Assembly: GCA_026686845.1 (NCBI GenBank)
Contig: JAIVEN010000002.1
Coordinates: 22,976,001-23,040,000, forward strand
Direction of reading: 5' to 3'
Length of the DNA stretch: 64,000 nt
Source: Adenanthera pavonina
Taxonomy: Eukaryota; Streptophyta; Magnoliopsida; Fabales; Fabaceae
Each line of letters opens with the position of its first letter. The first letter of the stretch is position 1. The notes beneath the pieces were generated by a model. That model had not been told where the DNA came from, ran no database searches, and saw only the letters and a program-made list of their open reading frames with translations. Positions 49,858-61,363 of the stretch are shown here, in pieces. Both the position numbers and the translations under genes were made by a program.

Positions 49858-52800
49858 ATGCAGGGCTTGGATCCCGACAGATTTGAAGTGATTCTGGAGG
49901 GTGAGAATATCTTTGAAGGAGGCACTCCTAATACTCATACTCCTGAACCTCAAGAAACTCCAATCATGAATGACGGCGAGGCGGATGAAAATGACGTTCG
50001 GACTCTTGATGACTTCATCAGTAGAGAGAATGAGGGTTATCACTCTAGTATCCGCATGCCGGATATCCAAGCTCGGAATTTTAAAGTCAAGCAAATGATG
50101 CTACAGTTGCTACAAATGAATGGACAATTTGGTGGCACATACTCGGAGGATCCCAATGCTCATTTGACTACTTTGGTAGAGGTGTGTGACTCATTCAAGC
50201 AAAATGGTGTTTCTGAGGATGCTTTGAGATTGAGGCTCTTCCCCTTGTCATTAAAAGATAAAGCAAAGGCATGGCTCAATTCTCTTCCAGAGTAATCTAT
50301 TGATATTTGGGATGAGTTAGCAAGGAGATTCAGAGCAAGATTTTTTCCTCGGGGCCGTAGAGCCTCTCTTCGGGGTGAACTTCTATCTTTTGAGTAAGAA
50401 CCGGGTGAACTCTTCCATGAAGCTTGGGAGCGATTTAAAGATAAAATGAAGCAATGGCCCAATCACGCACAGCAAAAATGGGTGTTACTTGAAGCTTTTT
50501 GGAATGGCCTTGATGATGATTCCTTGAATATGCTAGATGCGGCATCTAATGGGACTATTGGCAACATGACAGTTAATGAGCTATACAAATTGTATGAGAA
50601 TCTTGCTGCAAACACTATGCAAAAGGCAAATAGAAGGAGAACCATGAAGAAGAAAGATGATTCACAAGCCTCTAGCTCCACTAATGATATTCTAGATCAT
50701 TTGAATGCTTTGAATCGAAGGTTTGATAATTTAGAGATGCAAGTAAGGAAAGCAAATGTTATGGGGGTAAATGCCATTCAATCTCCCATGGGTTGTGAAC
50801 AATGCGGGGAAGGGCATGTCACGGCGCAATGTCCTTATGCTATGGAGAATGTGAACTACTTGAACAACTTTCAAAGGGGGCCAACCAATCCGCAAAACAA
50901 TCCTTTTTCACAAACTTATAATCCGGGGTGGCGAAATCATCCTAACTTCTCTTGGAGTCATGGACAAAAAGTGAATCAACCTTCTTTATCTGGCATACGA
51001 CCTAACCATCCTCCCGGTTTCCAACCTCAAGAGAGGCAAATTCCCATGAAGGAGGAAGATTCCAAAATGGAGAAAATGTTATCTCAAATTCTAGCCAACC
51101 AAGAAACCGCAAGAGCAGAAACTAAGGCTACTTTTGCAATTCATGAGACGGCAATTAAGAATCTTGAAGTGCAAATAGGTAGTATGGCTTCTTAATTGAA
51201 TGCTTTGCAAAAATGTGGGCTACCAAGTGACACAATTCCTAACCCAAGGAGAGAGGGCAAGGAAGAATGTAAGGCGGTCACCTTGAGGAGTGGTAGACAA
51301 TTGCCCGAAGTCATTGATCCTAGGGTGAATGAGAGAGATGATGAGGATGTGGCAGCTCAAGAGGAGAAGGGGAGTGAAGAAGAAGAAGCTATGAAAAATA
51401 GTGAGGAAGAGAATGACAATGAGGGAGATAAAAGAGAGGTAGAGAGAAGAAATGAGAAAGAGGATGACAAAATGAGTGGAGAAAAAAGAAAGCAAGAAGA
51501 GATCATTCAAAAAGTGACTCCTCCTTTACCTTTTCCCCGTAGATTTAAGAAGCAAAAAGAAGATAAGCAATTCGAGAAATTCTTAGATATCTTCAAGCAG
51601 CTGCATATTAATCTGCCTCTAACTGAAGCTTTAGAGCAAATGCCCGCATATGTGAAATTCTTGAAAGATATGTTGTCCAAAAAGAGAAGATTCAATGAGT
51701 TCAAAACGGTAGCCTTGACCAAAAGTTGCACCGATATCATCAAGAATTTACCATAAAAGTTGAGTGATTCGGGTAGCTTCGTAGTTCCATGTGAAATGGG
51801 TAAAATGACCATTAGAAAGGCCTTATGTGATTTGGGCTCCAGTGTGAATCTCTTGCCTCTTTCTGTCTTCAAGAAAATGCAACTGGGTGAGGCAAGACCA
51901 ACTACTGTGACTTTGCAATTGGCGGATAGAAGCTTGGTTTACCCAAAGGGGATAATTGAGGATGTGCTTGTGAGAGTGGGTAAGTTCATCTTTCCTGCAG
52001 ATTTCATCATTCTAGATTGTGAAGTAGATCGGGAGATGCCCCTCATTTTAGGGCGTCCTTTCTTAGCCACTGGTAGAGCCCTTATTGATGTGGAAAAGGG
52101 GGAGATTACATGGAGAGTTAGTGAAGAAATGTTGACATTTAACATGTTCAAGGCCATTAAGGCACCTAATGAACCAGAGGAATGTTGCTTTACTGACGTC
52201 ATTGATCAAGTGGTACATGAGGAATTCCACAAGTCAATCACTCAAGACCCTTTGGAAGCTCTCTTAATTAGGTGTAAAATGGAGGGAGAAGAATTTGAAA
52301 AATGTTTGGCTTTGCTAAATGCCTCCTCGACCATCTCTAAAAGTCGCATTGCATTAGAGTCTTTGGCTGCTACTTCTCTTGAAAAACCTTCTTTGAAGCC
52401 ATCTCTTGTTGAGCCACCCACTCTTGAATTGAAAGCACTCCCAACTCATTTGAAATATGTTTATTTGGGAGGAGACAATACATTACCTGTCATAATTGCT
52501 TTTGATTTGAATGAAGATCAAGAGAGGAAACTTTTAAATGTTTTAAAGGCATATAAGCGGGCTATTGGGTGGACCATTGCTGATATAAAGGGGATTAGTC
52601 CATCAATCTGTATGCACAAAATTTTCTTGGAGGATAACCATAAGACATCCATTGAGCATCGACGAAGGTTGAATCCCATCATGAAGGATGTGGTGAAGAA
52701 GGAAATTTTGAAGTGGCTAGAGGCAGGGATTGTATATCCTATCTCGGATAGTCCTTGGGTGAGCCCAATCCAATGTGTACCAAAAAAAGGGGGCATGACT

Positions 52801-55321
52801 GTAGTGGCTAACACCCATAATGAACTGATTCCTACTCGCACTGTTACTGGTTGGAGAGTGTGCATGGACTACCGCAAGCTAAATGCCGCCACACGGAAAG
52901 ATCACTTTCCCCTATCTTTCATTGATCAAATGCTCGATAGATTGGCCGGCAAGGACTTCTTCTATTTTTTGGATGGCTATTCGGGATATAATCAAATTGC
53001 CATTGCTCCAGAGGACCAAGAAAAGACCACCTTCACTTGTCTTTATGGCACCTTTGCATTTAGAAGGATGCCTTTTGGTTTGTGTAATGCACTGGCAACT
53101 TTTCAAAGGTGTATGATGTCCATCTTCGCTGATATGATTGAAAAAACTATGGAGGTATTTATGGATGATTTCTCGGTGTTTGGGGAATCTTTTAATGAAT
53201 GCCTTTACAATCTAGCGGATATCTTAAAACGATGTGAAGAAACCAATCTTGTGCTCAATTGGGAGAAATGTCATTTTATGGTGCGTGAAGGCATTGTACT
53301 GGGCCATAAAGTGTCCAAAAATGGCCTGGAAGTGGACAAAGCAAAGATTGAGTTGATTGAGCAATTACCTCCACCCACCAATGTAAAGGGTATTCGAAGC
53401 TTTCTTGGTCATGCAGGCTTCTATCGTCGCTTCATTAAAGACTTCTCCAAGATAGCTAAGCCTCTATGCCTCTTATTGGAGAAAGATGTGGAGTTTAAAT
53501 TTGATGACAAATGTCTGGCGGCTTTTGAAAAGCTCAAAAGAAGATTAGTAGAGGCACCGGTCATTGTAGCACCTGATTGGGACCTTCCATTCAATGTCAT
53601 GTGTGATGCTAGTGACTTTGCCGTGGGGGCTATTTTGGGTCAGAGAAAAGACAAGATATTCCATCCCATTTACTTCGCTAGCAAAACTCTTGATGATGCT
53701 CAAGAGAATTACACGACCACAGAGAAGGAGATGCTAGCCATAGTGTTTCCTTTTGGCAAGTTTAGGCCATATCTTGTTGGTGCTAAGGTAACAGTATTCA
53801 CCGATCACTCTGCCATTAAGTATCTATTTAGCAAGAAGGAGTTAAGGGGAGGTTGATAAGATGTGTTTTATTGCTGCAAGAGTTTGACTTAGAGATTGTT
53901 GACAAAAAGGGCTCAGAGAACCAAGTGGCAGACCATCTGTCAAGATTGGACAGCAATGCACAAGTTGATGATGAAGGTGCCATTCATGAAAAATTTCCTG
54001 ATGAACAACTCTTTGCTATTGAGGATATAATGGACCCTTGGTATGCTGACATTGTAAACTATTTAGCCTGTGATGTGACACCCCCTAATTTGAAGCCTTA
54101 TCAATTGAAGAAATTCTTTCATGAAGAATACTACATCTGGGATGAGCCGTACCTCTTTAGGCGATGTGCGGATTCATTGATTAGACGATATGTCCCAGAG
54201 AATGAGCAACAAGCAATACTTCATGGCTGCCATGATTCTGAATATGGAGGTCATTTTGGGGGGGGGGGAGAAAACAGCAGCCAAGGTGCTTCAATGTGGT
54301 TTCTTCTGGCTAACTTTATTCAAAGACTCGTATGAGTTTGTGCTTAAATGCGATAGATGTCAAAGAGTGGGGAACATCTCTAGGAGGAATGAAATGCCAC
54401 TCACCAACATATTAGAAGTAGAGTTATTTGATGTTTGGGGGATAGACTTTATGGGACCACTTCCCAAGTCCTTCAATAATCAATATATTCTCGTGGCAGT
54501 GGATTATGTCTCCAAATGGGTGGAAGCCACTGCTTGTGTGGCCAATGACGCTAAAACGGTGATTAAGTTCTTGAAGAAGCATATCTTCACCAGATTTGGG
54601 ACCCCACGAGCCATTATCAATGATGGTGGTACTCATTTCTGTAATAGCCAATTTCGAGCACTCTTGAGAAAATATGGTGTGAAGCACAAGGTGGCCCTTG
54701 CATACCATCCTCAGTCTAATGGGCAAGCTGAAATTTTGAATCGAGAGATCAAAACCATTCTTGAGAAGACTGTGGGTGTAACAAGAAGGGATTGGGCTAC
54801 TAAACTTGATGATGCATTGTGGGCATATTGCACAGCCTATAAAACGCCCATTGGGATGTCACCATACCGACTTGTCTTTGGCAAGGCTTGTCACTTGCCC
54901 ATAGAGTTGGAGCATAGCGCTTATTGGGCCATAAAAAGCTCAATTTTGGTCTGAAAGCGACTGGTGAAAGAAGATTACTGCAGTTGAATGAACTTGAAGT
55001 ATTCCGTCTCAATGCTTACGAAAGCTCAAGGTTGTATAAGGAGAAAAAAAGAAGCTGCATGATCAGAGAATTCTGCCCAAAGCATTTGTACCAGGCCAAA
55101 AAGTGCTCTTGTACAACTCAAGGCTCAAATTGTTTCCAGGCAAGCTCAAATCTAGGTGGTCCAGACCATTCACTGTGGTTCAAACTTTTCCTCATGGAGC
55201 TATGGAACTTGAAGGAAAATATGGTGCGAAATCCAAGGTCAACGGACAGAGACTAAAGCATTATTGGGGCGGAGATGTGGATCATCAAACCTCCACCCTT
55301 CATCTGTCGGAGCATAGCTAG
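49858..55321 (+). pseudogene. Gag-pol polyprotein of the Athila-type element, multiply broken
   Basis: The frame from 49858 contains gag (capsid-like IRMPDIQARNFKVKQMMLQL; zinc knuckle CEQCGEGHVTAQC near 50800), an acidic E/K-rich linker (51340-51500), protease (DLGSS, Asp at 51829), reverse transcriptase (FMDD at 53158-53169), RNase H (CDASDFAVGAIL; FTDHSAIKYL) and integrase. Integrase has an HHCC finger and a DDE triad (Asp 54445, Asp 54622, Glu 54730, with 35 residues between the last two). TAA codons lie in frame at 50293, 50396, 51193 and 51754. The frame shifts near 53850, in the 11-G run at 54258-54268, near 54940, and in the 7-A run at 55044-55050. The last part ends at 55321. The start at 49858 is the first ATG after a TTTGTAG acceptor-like site; an upstream in-frame ATG at 49816 is less likely. 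Confidence 0.92.
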
Positions 55322-57163
55322 TGTGGTGAAGAGTCGGGCTGGCGACTATAAAACTAGCACTTCTTGGGAAACAACCCAAGCTCTATAATTTTTTTTCTAG
55401 TTGTTGTTGTGTTAGTTATGTGTTTTGTGCAGCAGGTTTTCTGTTTGTTCTTGGTTTTAATGTAGGTAGGGTAAGTGCAGCCATTTTGGACCCCAAGGAA
55501 ACAAAATCATGACAAAGAGCAAAGAAAATACTGAAGTGGAGATGGCATATCAATAGGGAGTTCACTAAACTCAACTCTCATTTCAAATCCTATTTCTGCA
55601 AGTACTGTTGATAGCTAAGTTTGGTAGACTGATTTTGAGCAAATTAAGGAACGATCAATGTTGAACATGAACAATTGTGCATGATTGAAAAATGCTGAGC
55701 TATAGTTATGGAATTGAATAGAATTTGAAATATTTCATATGCTCTTGGTTGCCATTGTGTGCCAATCTTAACTGTTGTAAGCATGGATGAGGTGAGGAAT
55801 GTGTTTCTTAAGTGTGTTTGCTGCTGCTTTGCTGATAGGCTAAGAAAGCTCATCACGCCGTGGCGTGAAAGAAACAGAGAGCAACCTCGGCCGGGAGCAT
55901 TTCGCCGTGGCAAAAAAGAAACAGAGAGGACCCCAAACTGGGTGTGTATACGCCGCAACCCCATAACTAAGGCCGCGGCTAAAAAAATCCAAAAACGTGA
56001 AATTCTGGGTGTGTCCACGCCGCGGCCCAGTAACCACGGCTGCGGCTAAACAAATCCAGAAGCCTGGCATACTGATTGTTACGCCGCGGCCCAAAAAACC
56101 AAAGCCGCAACGTTATGCTTCCAGTGGCTCGTGAACCACGATTTTCACCGCGGCCATATGTTTTGAGCCGCAGCAATACATGACAGATGGCTAAAAAGGG
56201 CAGCCCCCCTCGCGTGTGCAGAACCCCAAATTCATTCCCTTCATCGCGCCGCAGCTTCCCCTCCCCTTCGTTTGAACCCTAACGCCTTTCTCCTTCGCCA
56301 CCACAGCCTTTCCTTCCTCCACATCCGGCCCTAAATCCCCTCGGCAGCCACCGCATCTCCTCCTTTTGCCTTCCTCGGTCTACCGTAACGTCTTCTTCCT
56401 TCCCCACCGCCGCCTCTCATTCTTCCTTAGCCGCAGCCTCTCGTCCCCTCCAAATTCCCAACCACCGCAGCCTATTTCGGTCTCAGCCACTCTCGGTGCT
56501 CCTCCTCCACCTTCTTCCTCATTTCCTCGGTCCACATGGGTTGGTGGCCTCTCTCAACTTCCTTGTTTCTCTGCACAATTTTGGGTAACGCTTCCAACCC
56601 TTTGTGTGAATTAAGTTGTTGAATTTTCATAGGCTGAGTTGGGCTGTTGGCGTGTTGAATTTTGTTTGTCCAATAGGAAGTATTTGGGGTTGTATGGATA
56701 ACGACTGCTTTTAGAACTTGGCTTAAGTCTGATTAGGACTTTTTCCTGTTGATATTGACTCTGTGTGTGGGGACCAGTGGAATGCAATTTGCTTATGTTT
56801 GTGAATGTAGGCCATTGTTAGATATTTTATCCTTGTGTTGGTCTGTGGTCCCCTGCTTTGTCACTCTCATGTATGCCATTTGCCATTACTTTATAGCTCT
56901 CCTCATGTGTTACTCCGATCCCGTGTCCAATGTTCTGCCCATTGGTGGTCCCCTTGGTTGTAGTTTATAGTGAATAGTTCCTTTTGTTAATTGTCTTTTA
57001 GCTTAGTACGTCCTCTTGTCTGCTGGTGGGTCAGGTTGTCTCCAATTTGTAGCTTGTCTCTTCTTTGTAGCTTCTTGTGGTCCCTAGGTTAGTTTGTGCT
57101 TATATCTTTTAAGGTCCTTGTGCTAGCTGTCTTTTATCTGTCCATGATTGCTTCTTTGCAGGT
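55322..57163 (+). other. Internal non-coding region with a GC-rich tandem array
   Basis: Between integrase and the third ORF. Positions 55850-56180 hold about five or six degenerate units of 60-90 bases, each with a CGCCGCGGCCC-type core followed by AAAGAAAC or AAATCC text; the same core occurs in the LTRs. Positions 56220-56560 are C/T-rich and contain several AACCCTAA-like stretches, resembling a 5' leader. A TTCTTTGCAG acceptor-like site immediately precedes the next ORF. Confidence 0.6.
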
Positions 57164-58249
57164 ATGGCCTGCACAAAACGAGCTAATCAATCACAGGAAG
57201 CAGCTCCTCCTCCACCCCTACCTCAGCCTGAACAACCAGAGGAAGAGGAACAAATAGAGATAGATAAGCCCCGACCTCTCATTTTTGAAAAATACTTCCC
57301 ATATAATAGTGATCTACGCTTTTGGCAAGGGTTGGAGGCCTACGGGTTTGATAAGTTGGCGGGGAAGCGAGAAGGCGGTTCTCTCACCATGGTCCGAGAG
57401 TTTTGTGGAGAGGCAGAGAAACGCACCTCTTTGCGGTGCAAGGTGCGGGGCAAGTGGGTTGAAATATCAAAGGCCATCATACAGTCATTCTTTCACCTTC
57501 CTATTGTGACAGATTGTAGGTACCGGTATTTCACTGAGAACATTGATGAGGTACCCTATCAGGACATTGCCCAGCTGATCACTTTGCCAGGCCGAGCCCA
57601 GTGGCACATTGTTGATGGCATCCACCGTCACATCAAGCGGGCTAACTTGCATCGAACATCGCGCTACTGGCTGCACTTTATCTGTAACAATCTTGTACCA
57701 GTCAGCCATTTGAGTGACGCTACTCGGGAATGGGCCCTCCTTATCTACCTATTCATATGTGGAGAGCCTGTAGATGCTGCCCAACTCATTTTTGATTATT
57801 TGAGGAATTCGGTCACCAAGGCACATTTACCCATTGGATTCCCTCATTTCATCTCTGGGTTGTGCATTAAGGCAGGGGTGGCCCCAACTCAGCAAAGGGT
57901 GGAGCTCTTCCCACACAAGCAAGAGTTTAAATATGACTCCATCAGAGTAGCCGATATGGTAGGGCATGGGGAAGAGTAGCCACTGGATGAGCCCGGGGAG
58001 GTGGCACCCATTGAGCAGCCTGCACCACCACTACCACCTGCTGAGGAGTACACATTGGAGCGCTTATTTCTATATCTGCAGCAGGTCCATCAGGAGGTTC
58101 AGCACCTCAGTGCCTCTCAGGCCAGAGTGGATAGGCACATCTATCGGTTGGCCCAGCATTTGCAGGTCCCTTTATCTCCGGAGGACACAGCTGGACCATC
58201 AGAACATAAGGAGATGCCCGAAGAGCAGGACCCCACGGATGACAGCTAG
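57164..58249 (+). pseudogene. Third ORF of the Athila-type element (downstream of integrase)
   Basis: ATG 57164 opens a frame of 271 codons to TAG (57977-57979), and the same frame then continues 90 more codons to TAG 58249, so the full reading is about 361 residues with one internal stop. It starts with a P/E-rich segment, then FEKYFPYNSDLRFWQGLEAY, VRGKWVEISKAIIQSFFHLP and REWALLIYLFICGEPVDAAQ; the region after the stop is P/E-rich with a helical LQQVHQEVQHL segment. The central block resembles the "putative plant transposon protein" family linked to Athila elements. I see no signal peptide or convincing transmembrane anchor, so an envelope role is not supported. The acceptor-like TTTGCAG just before the ATG suggests a spliced transcript. 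Confidence 0.7.
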
Positions 58250-59903
58250 CATTGGGCTTATCTTTTGTCTTGTTCTGTTTTTACTCTTTGTTTAGCACTC
58301 TTATTCCTGGTCTTTTGGTTACCTTCCTTTATTTGCATTGTAGTTTTCATCTCTTTCTTCGAACCCTAGTTTTATGCGTTGTCTTGAACTCACTCTGTTG
58401 CAATTATTGGATTAGTTAGATTCCTATAGTTGGGACATCGGTTCCTGCGCTTTGTTATTGCTTTAATTCCTTTGACATATTCTTTTTGTCCTTTCATGCA
58501 GTTTTATCTGTTTGTGTTGTGATACTGCTTGAGAGATGCCCCTCATTTTACCCCGGTGCATTGGTCCTGACGTTGAGGACAATGTCCCATTTAAGTTTGG
58601 GGGTGAGGGATGCTTTTGTTTGTTGGGCTGAATTGATGTGGCTTTAAACTTTTATCATTACCCTTCCTCCTTCCAAATTTTACTTTGAGCCAGATTGTTA
58701 AGTTATCTTTTGAATTGAATGCATGAATCTAATGATTGTGGGGTGCTTAAATTATAGATTGCTCAGGAAGGGTATGTAATGCTTATAGCTACTTGAATTA
58801 CAATGTCAATTTCTTGTTTTATGGTGATTTTGAAGAAACTTTCTGCGCACAATAATTGAGGAACAATTTGAATGCTTGTATTAAGAGAGAATAGTAGCAA
58901 ATTGATGTGCATAGATTGTTTGAATGTCATCACTCTAGAACCTATCTTGGAACCTCTTGAGGCTAATCAAGGACTTCATGTATTTTTGGAAAGTGATTTG
59001 GGCATTCTTTAAAATGCGTTTGAGCCTTTCATGCCTACCATGATGAATATTTAATCGATTGATCCCCATTTGAGCCTTAAATTGAAAAACCATGTGAATT
59101 TTCTTGTTGGAACCGTACATGAAACCTTACCCACTTAGCCCGAAAAACCATAAATTACCCTTAATCTTGAGATAATTGATAAGTCATGAGTGGCAATTAG
59201 AGATGGTGAAGGGAGGGGAAATGATGTAAATTGTATATTTGGGTACATGGTTATATTAGCTGCACTCTCATGAATCATTAAAGTCACTAGCTCTAATGCA
59301 AAAAAAAAAAAAATTCAGAGAGGAGCAAGAGTCCAAGAATGTTTGGGGTGCAAATGTTCATTAAGAGATAAGTTTGGGGGGGTTGTTACTTGGCTTCATA
59401 TAGTATCTCAGAGTTCAAAATAAGGAAGAGAGATGATATGTAATGCATCTTTTATCTCAAGATATTTGCAATCCCTCTGACCTCTTCATTTCAGTAAGTT
59501 ATTAAACTTTGTCACGCTACAAGCTTAAAAGTCCCATTGATCTCAAAGGTATATGGTGGTTATCTTATAAGTGGAGAGGGGAGAAAAGGTTAGGCATATG
59601 AAGTATTGATGTTGAAGCATTTTGTTTATGCAGATTGGAGTGTTGGTTTCAATTTTGATACTTGCAGGAAAGTTGCTCTTAGATTAATCACACACACACT
59701 CTTTGAAATTCCAAGAAAACTGGTTATTGGATTGAAAGTCATGTAGCTATGGTCATTTAACTCATTCCTTTGTTATTTATCTTCAATGGCACTTGGTGAG
59801 GAGAAAGTTCATGCTACCATAGTAATTAGATAACTTATGCAATCTAGCTGGTTTTCCTTAGTCAGTTTACTCGAGGACAAGTAATTGTTTAAGTTTGGGG
59901 GTG
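58250..59903 (+). other. 3' internal region with repeated polypurine-tract motif
   Basis: Non-coding. TTTAAGTTTGGGGGTG occurs at about 58589-58604, a related AAGTTTGGGGGGG at about 59362-59375, and the last copy (59889-59903) directly abuts the 3' LTR and is the functional polypurine tract by position. The first and last copies are preceded by a similar GAGGACAA segment. An A-run sits at 59301-59313. Confidence 0.7.
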
Positions 59904-61363
59904 TGTTAATCATACCAAATTACATCATTTCAGAACATTTTCCTTGAGTTACGCATTCATATATGTACATACTTGATACTCAGGATAGGAAAATATGGAG
60001 TGTAATCCTAATAATGCATGATAGTATATTTTTTGTTTTATTATGCATTATTTTATGCCCAGGAAAGATTTTAAAACCTCATCTTTATTGTAGGTATCAT
60101 GGGAGAGCATTGGAGTATGCTCCTTTGGAGATCATAGATAAAGAGGGAGTGAATATAACTTGTGAAAGGAGGGAAAACGCTTCTGGAGATACCACGCCGC
60201 GACTTGAAAGAATTGAGCCGCGGCCTAAAGCAGACAGTGACGAACAAATGGTCAAGCCCGAGCTCACCACGCCGCGGCTACAAGACATGAGGCCGCGGCC
60301 TCATGACAAGCAGTGAACAAAACAACACATCCGAATGATATGAGGCCGCGGCCAGGATCCTTTAGCTGAGGCGCGAACCCCTCGTCAGCAAAACGCAAAG
60401 CTTCACTCGAACGCAGTATTTAAGGAGGGATTGAAGAGATAGTCGATACACAGAGCTAGGGCACGAAGGGAGACTTGGAGAACTCATCTTGGAGAAGCTT
60501 GGGTGTGCTAGGGCTTGCCTCTTGAAGGAGATTTCAGCTCCCCTCTTGGGTTCTCTTGCATTTCCTTCATTTTTGTCTCACTTTTGTTCAATAATGATGT
60601 TGAATGGGATACATGTGGTTATGATGTTGTTGAACATGAGTGGCTAGTACTCCATTTCTAGGATTATTCTGAACCTTTGTATGGATTGAATATTCATTTC
60701 TCTATTATAATTGTGATTAATGCAAATTTTATGTTGATTTAACTCTACTCTTAATGCTTCTTATTGCTTGGCCATCAATAAGATTGTCTAGTTTATTTAA
60801 GTTATACTTGAGAGAGTTAACTTACATAGAGAACTTGAGTTAGATCATGTGAGAACTTGAATCTTGCTTAGTTAAGTGACGAGTTGTGTTAGTGGGGTAG
60901 AGATATACTCACTAACCTCATATAGTGATTAGGATTTGAAGTGAATAGGAGAGTTTAATTAACTAGTTAAGAAATTACTTAATTAATTAAACTAAGCAGC
61001 TATTTGGATATTCGAGAGAGCACAGATAGTTAAATTAGTATCCTGACTAACATAATTTTGCATTAAGAACAATTGTAAAAAGAGCTTAAGCGGGTATTCA
61101 TGAAATACAGGGGGAATGAATAATCCTAGATCTCTTTGAATTTCTCAAGTCCTAACTGTCATTATTGCTAATTTTATACGCTTGTTATGCATAGTTGATG
61201 TTAATTGAATAGTGAACTTTTAATTTATATTGCTTAAATTAATCGAAAATGCAATGTCCAATGTTTGATCATTTCGTGATCTAAGTTCCTGTGGAAACGA
61301 TACTCACTCATCACTTTACTAGACCTCGACCCGTATGCTTGCGGTATAGCCTAGTGGTGAACA
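59904..61363 (+). repeat. 3' LTR
   Basis: Same length as the 5' LTR by my borders. Contains clean ACGCCGCGGC, AGCCGCGGCC and AGGCCGCGGCC cores around 60200-60360. Ends AGTGGTGAACA, followed by the target duplication ATGAC. Confidence 0.93.

Larger units (their letters stand above)
48200..61363 (+). mobile_element. Athila-type Ty3/gypsy LTR retrotransposon (13,164 bases)
   Basis: Two LTRs of 1,460 bases each (48200-49659, 59904-61363), with TG...CA ends, are flanked by the perfect 5-bp direct repeat ATGAC (48195-48199 and 61364-61368). The primer-binding site matches the 3' end of plant tRNA-Asp. Order: gag, protease, reverse transcriptase, RNase H, integrase, then a third ORF far downstream, which is the Athila layout. 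It lies inside the second gene of CACTA copy 2, same strand. Gag-pol carries four in-frame TAA codons and several frameshifts, so this copy cannot make its own proteins. The LTRs differ at a few percent of sites by eye, so insertion is not very recent. Confidence 0.95.

Noticed and set aside
56366..56614. Open frame rich in S/P/L before the third ORF
   Set aside because: Translation of a C/T-rich leader; no family resemblance and separated from the next ORF by many stops.
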